NCBI GenBank assembly: GCA_023420795.1
Contig: JAEZVM010000317.1
Span: forward strand, 1 to 6,169
Direction of reading: 5' to 3'
From: Pseudomonadota bacterium
Lineage (GTDB): Bacteria > Pseudomonadota > Gammaproteobacteria > Burkholderiales > Burkholderiaceae_D
Length of the DNA stretch: 6,169 nucleotides
A program made the translations under genes and the position numbers. Shown here one piece after another: positions 4,718-6,169 of the stretch (the stretch's first letter is position 1; every line of letters starts with the position of its first letter). A model generated the notes under the pieces. It was not told where the DNA came from. It made no database searches and was given only the letters and a program-made list of their open reading frames with translations.

Positions 4718-5956
4718 TCAGGAATGTGCTTTGATGAATTCGCCGATCTTCGGGCAGATGTTCTCGCGCCAGCGGCGCCCGGAGAAGATGCCGTAGTGGC
4801 CGCATTTCGGTGCGGTCAGATGCTGCTTCTTCGATTTCGGAATGCCGGAACACAGATCCTGCGCGGCCTGCGTCTGGCCGGAGCCTGAAATATCGTCAAG
4901 CTCGCCTTCGATGGTAAACAGGGCCACCGTCTTGATGTCCTGCGGACGCACCAGCTTGCCTTCGACTTCCCAGGTGCCCAGCGGTAGACGGAATTCCTGG
5001 AACACGGTCTTGATCGTCTCCAGGTAGTACTCGGCCGGCATGTCGAGCACGGCGTTGTACTCGTCGTAGAACTTGCGATGCTCCTCGGCCGACTCGTTGT
5101 CGCCTTCGCGCAGGTGCATATAGAAGTCCCAGTGGCTCTGCGCATGACGGCCCGGGTTCATCGCGATGAATCCGGCGTGCTGCAGGAAGCCGGGATAGAC
5201 CTTGCGGCCGAAGCCGGGATAGTTCGGCGGCACGCTGTAGATCACGCGGTTCTCGAACCAGGAGTAGGGCTTTTTAGTGGCGAGATCGTTAACCGCCGTC
5301 GGCGATTTGCGCGGATCGATCGGGCCGCCCATCATCGTCATCGTCTTCGGCAGCTTCGGGTCGTTCGCGGTCGCCATCAGCGAGATCGCGGCCAGCACCG
5401 GCACGGTCGGCTGGCACACGGAAATCACATGCAGGTCGGGGCCGAGGCGGCGGATGAAATCCTGTACGTAGTAAATATAGTCGTGCAGATGGAACGGACC
5501 GTCGGACATCGGCACCATGCGAGCGTCGGTCCAGTCGGTGATGTAAACATCATGATTCGACAGCAGCGCACGCACGGTGTCGCGCAGCAGCGTGGAATGG
5601 TGGCCGGAGAGCGGCGCGACCAACAGCACGGTCGGCTGCTTCTTCAGGTTGGCGAACTGCTTGTCGTGCAGGTCTTTTTTAAAGTGGATCAGGCGGCAGA
5701 ACGGTTTCTGCACCTCGATCTCTTCGAGCACGCCGACGGACTTGCCGTTGACGGGCACGGTTTTGATACCAAACTCGGGTTTTTCGTAATCCTTGCCGAG
5801 CCGGTACATCAATTCATAGCCGGCCGCGATGCGTTGCGCGAACGGCGTATGGGCGAGCGGCGAAACGGGATTCGTGAACAGCTTGGCGGAAGCTTCCGCC
5901 CATTGGATCAGCGGGTTCAGGAAGGTACGGTTCAGCTCGTGAAATTGGTAAAGCAT
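4718..5956 (-). CDS. phaZ: Intracellular polyhydroxybutyrate depolymerase
   Basis: A 412-residue protein of the intracellular PHB depolymerase family typified by PhaZ1 of Ralstonia eutropha (419 residues). It hydrolyses stored polyhydroxybutyrate granules in the cytoplasm. The alpha/beta-hydrolase nucleophile elbow is SVCQP (residues 179-183) with Cys181 in place of serine, as in that family. The other triad members are probably Asp354 or Asp355 (GELDDISG) and His387 (KCGHYGIF). The N-terminus MLYQFHELNRTFLNPL is characteristic. There is no signal peptide, as expected for an intracellular enzyme. I chose ATG 5956 because it has AGAGG five bases upstream and fits the family; the in-frame TTG at 5971 would itself overlap that site. 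It is a single-gene unit with its own terminator. It cannot be told from sequence alone whether amorphous granules, oligomers or both are the main substrate. Confidence 0.95.
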   Translation of the reverse strand: MLYQFHELNRTFLNPLIQWAEASAKLFTNPVSPLAHTPFAQRIAAGYELMYRLGKDYEKPEFGIKTVPVNGKSVGVLEEIEVQKPFCRLIHFKKDLHDKQFANLKKQPTVLLVAPLSGHHSTLLRDTVRALLSNHDVYITDWTDARMVPMSDGPFHLHDYIYYVQDFIRRLGPDLHVISVCQPTVPVLAAISLMATANDPKLPKTMTMMGGPIDPRKSPTAVNDLATKKPYSWFENRVIYSVPPNYPGFGRKVYPGFLQHAGFIAMNPGRHAQSHWDFYMHLREGDNESAEEHRKFYDEYNAVLDMPAEYYLETIKTVFQEFRLPLGTWEVEGKLVRPQDIKTVALFTIEGELDDISGSGQTQAAQDLCSGIPKSKKQHLTAPKCGHYGIFSGRRWRENICPKIGEFIKAHS

Positions 5957-5961
5957 GATGG

Positions 5962-5966
5962 CCTCT
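5962..5966 (-). promoter_or_regulatory. Ribosome binding site of phaZ
   Basis: AGAGG on the minus strand, within GAAAGAGG, lies five bases before the ATG at 5956. It decides the start in favour of this ATG over the TTG at 5971. Confidence 0.7.
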
Positions 5967-5993
5967 TTCAAGTGGTACCGGTGTCGCTAGATT

Positions 5994-6033
5994 CTGCAGA
6001 TAAACTTTTATTGCTGCAATGCATCAAGTGCAA
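5994..6033. promoter_or_regulatory. TGCA-rich cluster upstream of phaZ, candidate regulator site
   Basis: Four TGCA cores occur at 5995, 6015, 6020 and 6029. They include CTGCAG (5994-5999) and the inverted repeat TTGC-T-GCAA (6011-6019). TGC/GCA-rich sites of this sort have been described for PhaR, the repressor of polyhydroxyalkanoate granule genes. The link here is inference from the neighbouring gene and a general resemblance. I could not settle on a phaZ promoter: TTGCAC (6033-6028) and TAAAAG (6010-6005), spaced 17, is the best but weak pair. Confidence 0.35.
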
Positions 6034-6045
6034 TTTTCGAAAATT
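6032..6045. repeat. Perfect 14-bp AT-rich palindrome upstream of phaZ
   Basis: AATTTTCGAAAATT is fully self-complementary and lies about 75 bases upstream of the phaZ start, abutting the TGCA cluster. It could be an operator or a bend-prone upstream element. Chance is also plausible, because the surrounding 120 bases are AT-rich compared with the genes. Confidence 0.4.
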
Positions 6046-6051
6046 TCTACG

Positions 6052-6069
6052 AAAAAACACTTTGAGTGT
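6052..6069 (-). terminator. Weak terminator-like hairpin
   Basis: In the minus direction, ACACT (6069-6065) pairs with AGTGT (6061-6057) across a CAA loop, and the stem runs into a run of six T residues (6057-6052). The five-pair, AT-containing stem is weak. It could end a transcript coming from beyond the right edge of the window. I see no gene in 6070-6169. Confidence 0.25.
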
Positions 6070-6169
6070 GGTTTTATGATTTCCTACAGTTCCGATCAGC
6101 CAGTTCGCTTGCGCCCAACACCTTCACAATACGAAATTTCTTAGCAAAAACAATCTACGGCAAGCAGGT

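Noticed and set aside
5078..6079. 333-codon plus-strand frame opposite phaZ
   Set aside because: It mirrors the codons of a complete PHB depolymerase with all catalytic residues, and its own peptide has no recognisable motif.
6076..6144. 22-codon plus-strand frame near the right edge
   Set aside because: It is too short, has no ribosome binding site, and shows nothing protein-like.
1..6169. CRISPR arrays, tRNA or rRNA genes, insertion sequences, attachment sites
   Set aside because: No regularly spaced direct repeats, cloverleaf-like segments, transposase motifs or terminal inverted repeats were seen; the genes pack as in a normal core chromosomal region.

Overview
The window reads as ordinary chromosomal DNA from a GC-rich betaproteobacterium, most likely Burkholderiales and possibly Oxalobacteraceae. 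Three things point there: a DUF1841 protein, a membrane-anchor-less RnfB translationally coupled to endonuclease III, and an intracellular PHB depolymerase with a cysteine nucleophile. This placement rests on recalled gene families, not on a database search. I see no mobile element, CRISPR array, tRNA, rRNA or phage gene, and every complete gene looks intact.

Layout. Positions 1-968 (minus strand) hold a MoxR-type AAA+ ATPase, followed with zero spacing by the first codons of a GNAT acetyltransferase that runs off the window. Positions 969-1367 are a 399-base non-coding gap with a perfect FNR-type box. The box faces a two-gene plus-strand operon of small periplasmic c-type cytochromes (1368-2042), which ends at a clear intrinsic terminator. 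A DUF1841 gene (2094-2516, minus) converges on that terminator and is divergent from a RutE/HadB-type nitroreductase (2646-3227, plus). The nitroreductase converges, with a 9-base gap, on the rnfB-nth operon (4603 to 3237, minus). Upstream of that operon lies phaZ (5956 to 4718, minus), which has its own intrinsic terminator. The last 213 bases are non-coding and carry several inverted repeats, probably the phaZ control region.

How the genes relate. There is no single pathway. The best-supported regulatory story is oxygen-responsive expression of the cytochrome pair through FNR/Anr. The second is the rnfB-nth pair, which joins a soluble multi-cluster ferredoxin-like protein to a [4Fe-4S] DNA repair enzyme through a 4-base ATGA overlap. 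A near-perfect 18-bp palindrome covers the likely -10 box of that operon. The phaZ product mobilises stored polyhydroxybutyrate. I found no convincing new defence or mobile system. The points most worth checking are the FNR leader, the rnfB operator candidate, the possible metal site in DUF1841, and the phaZ upstream repeats.
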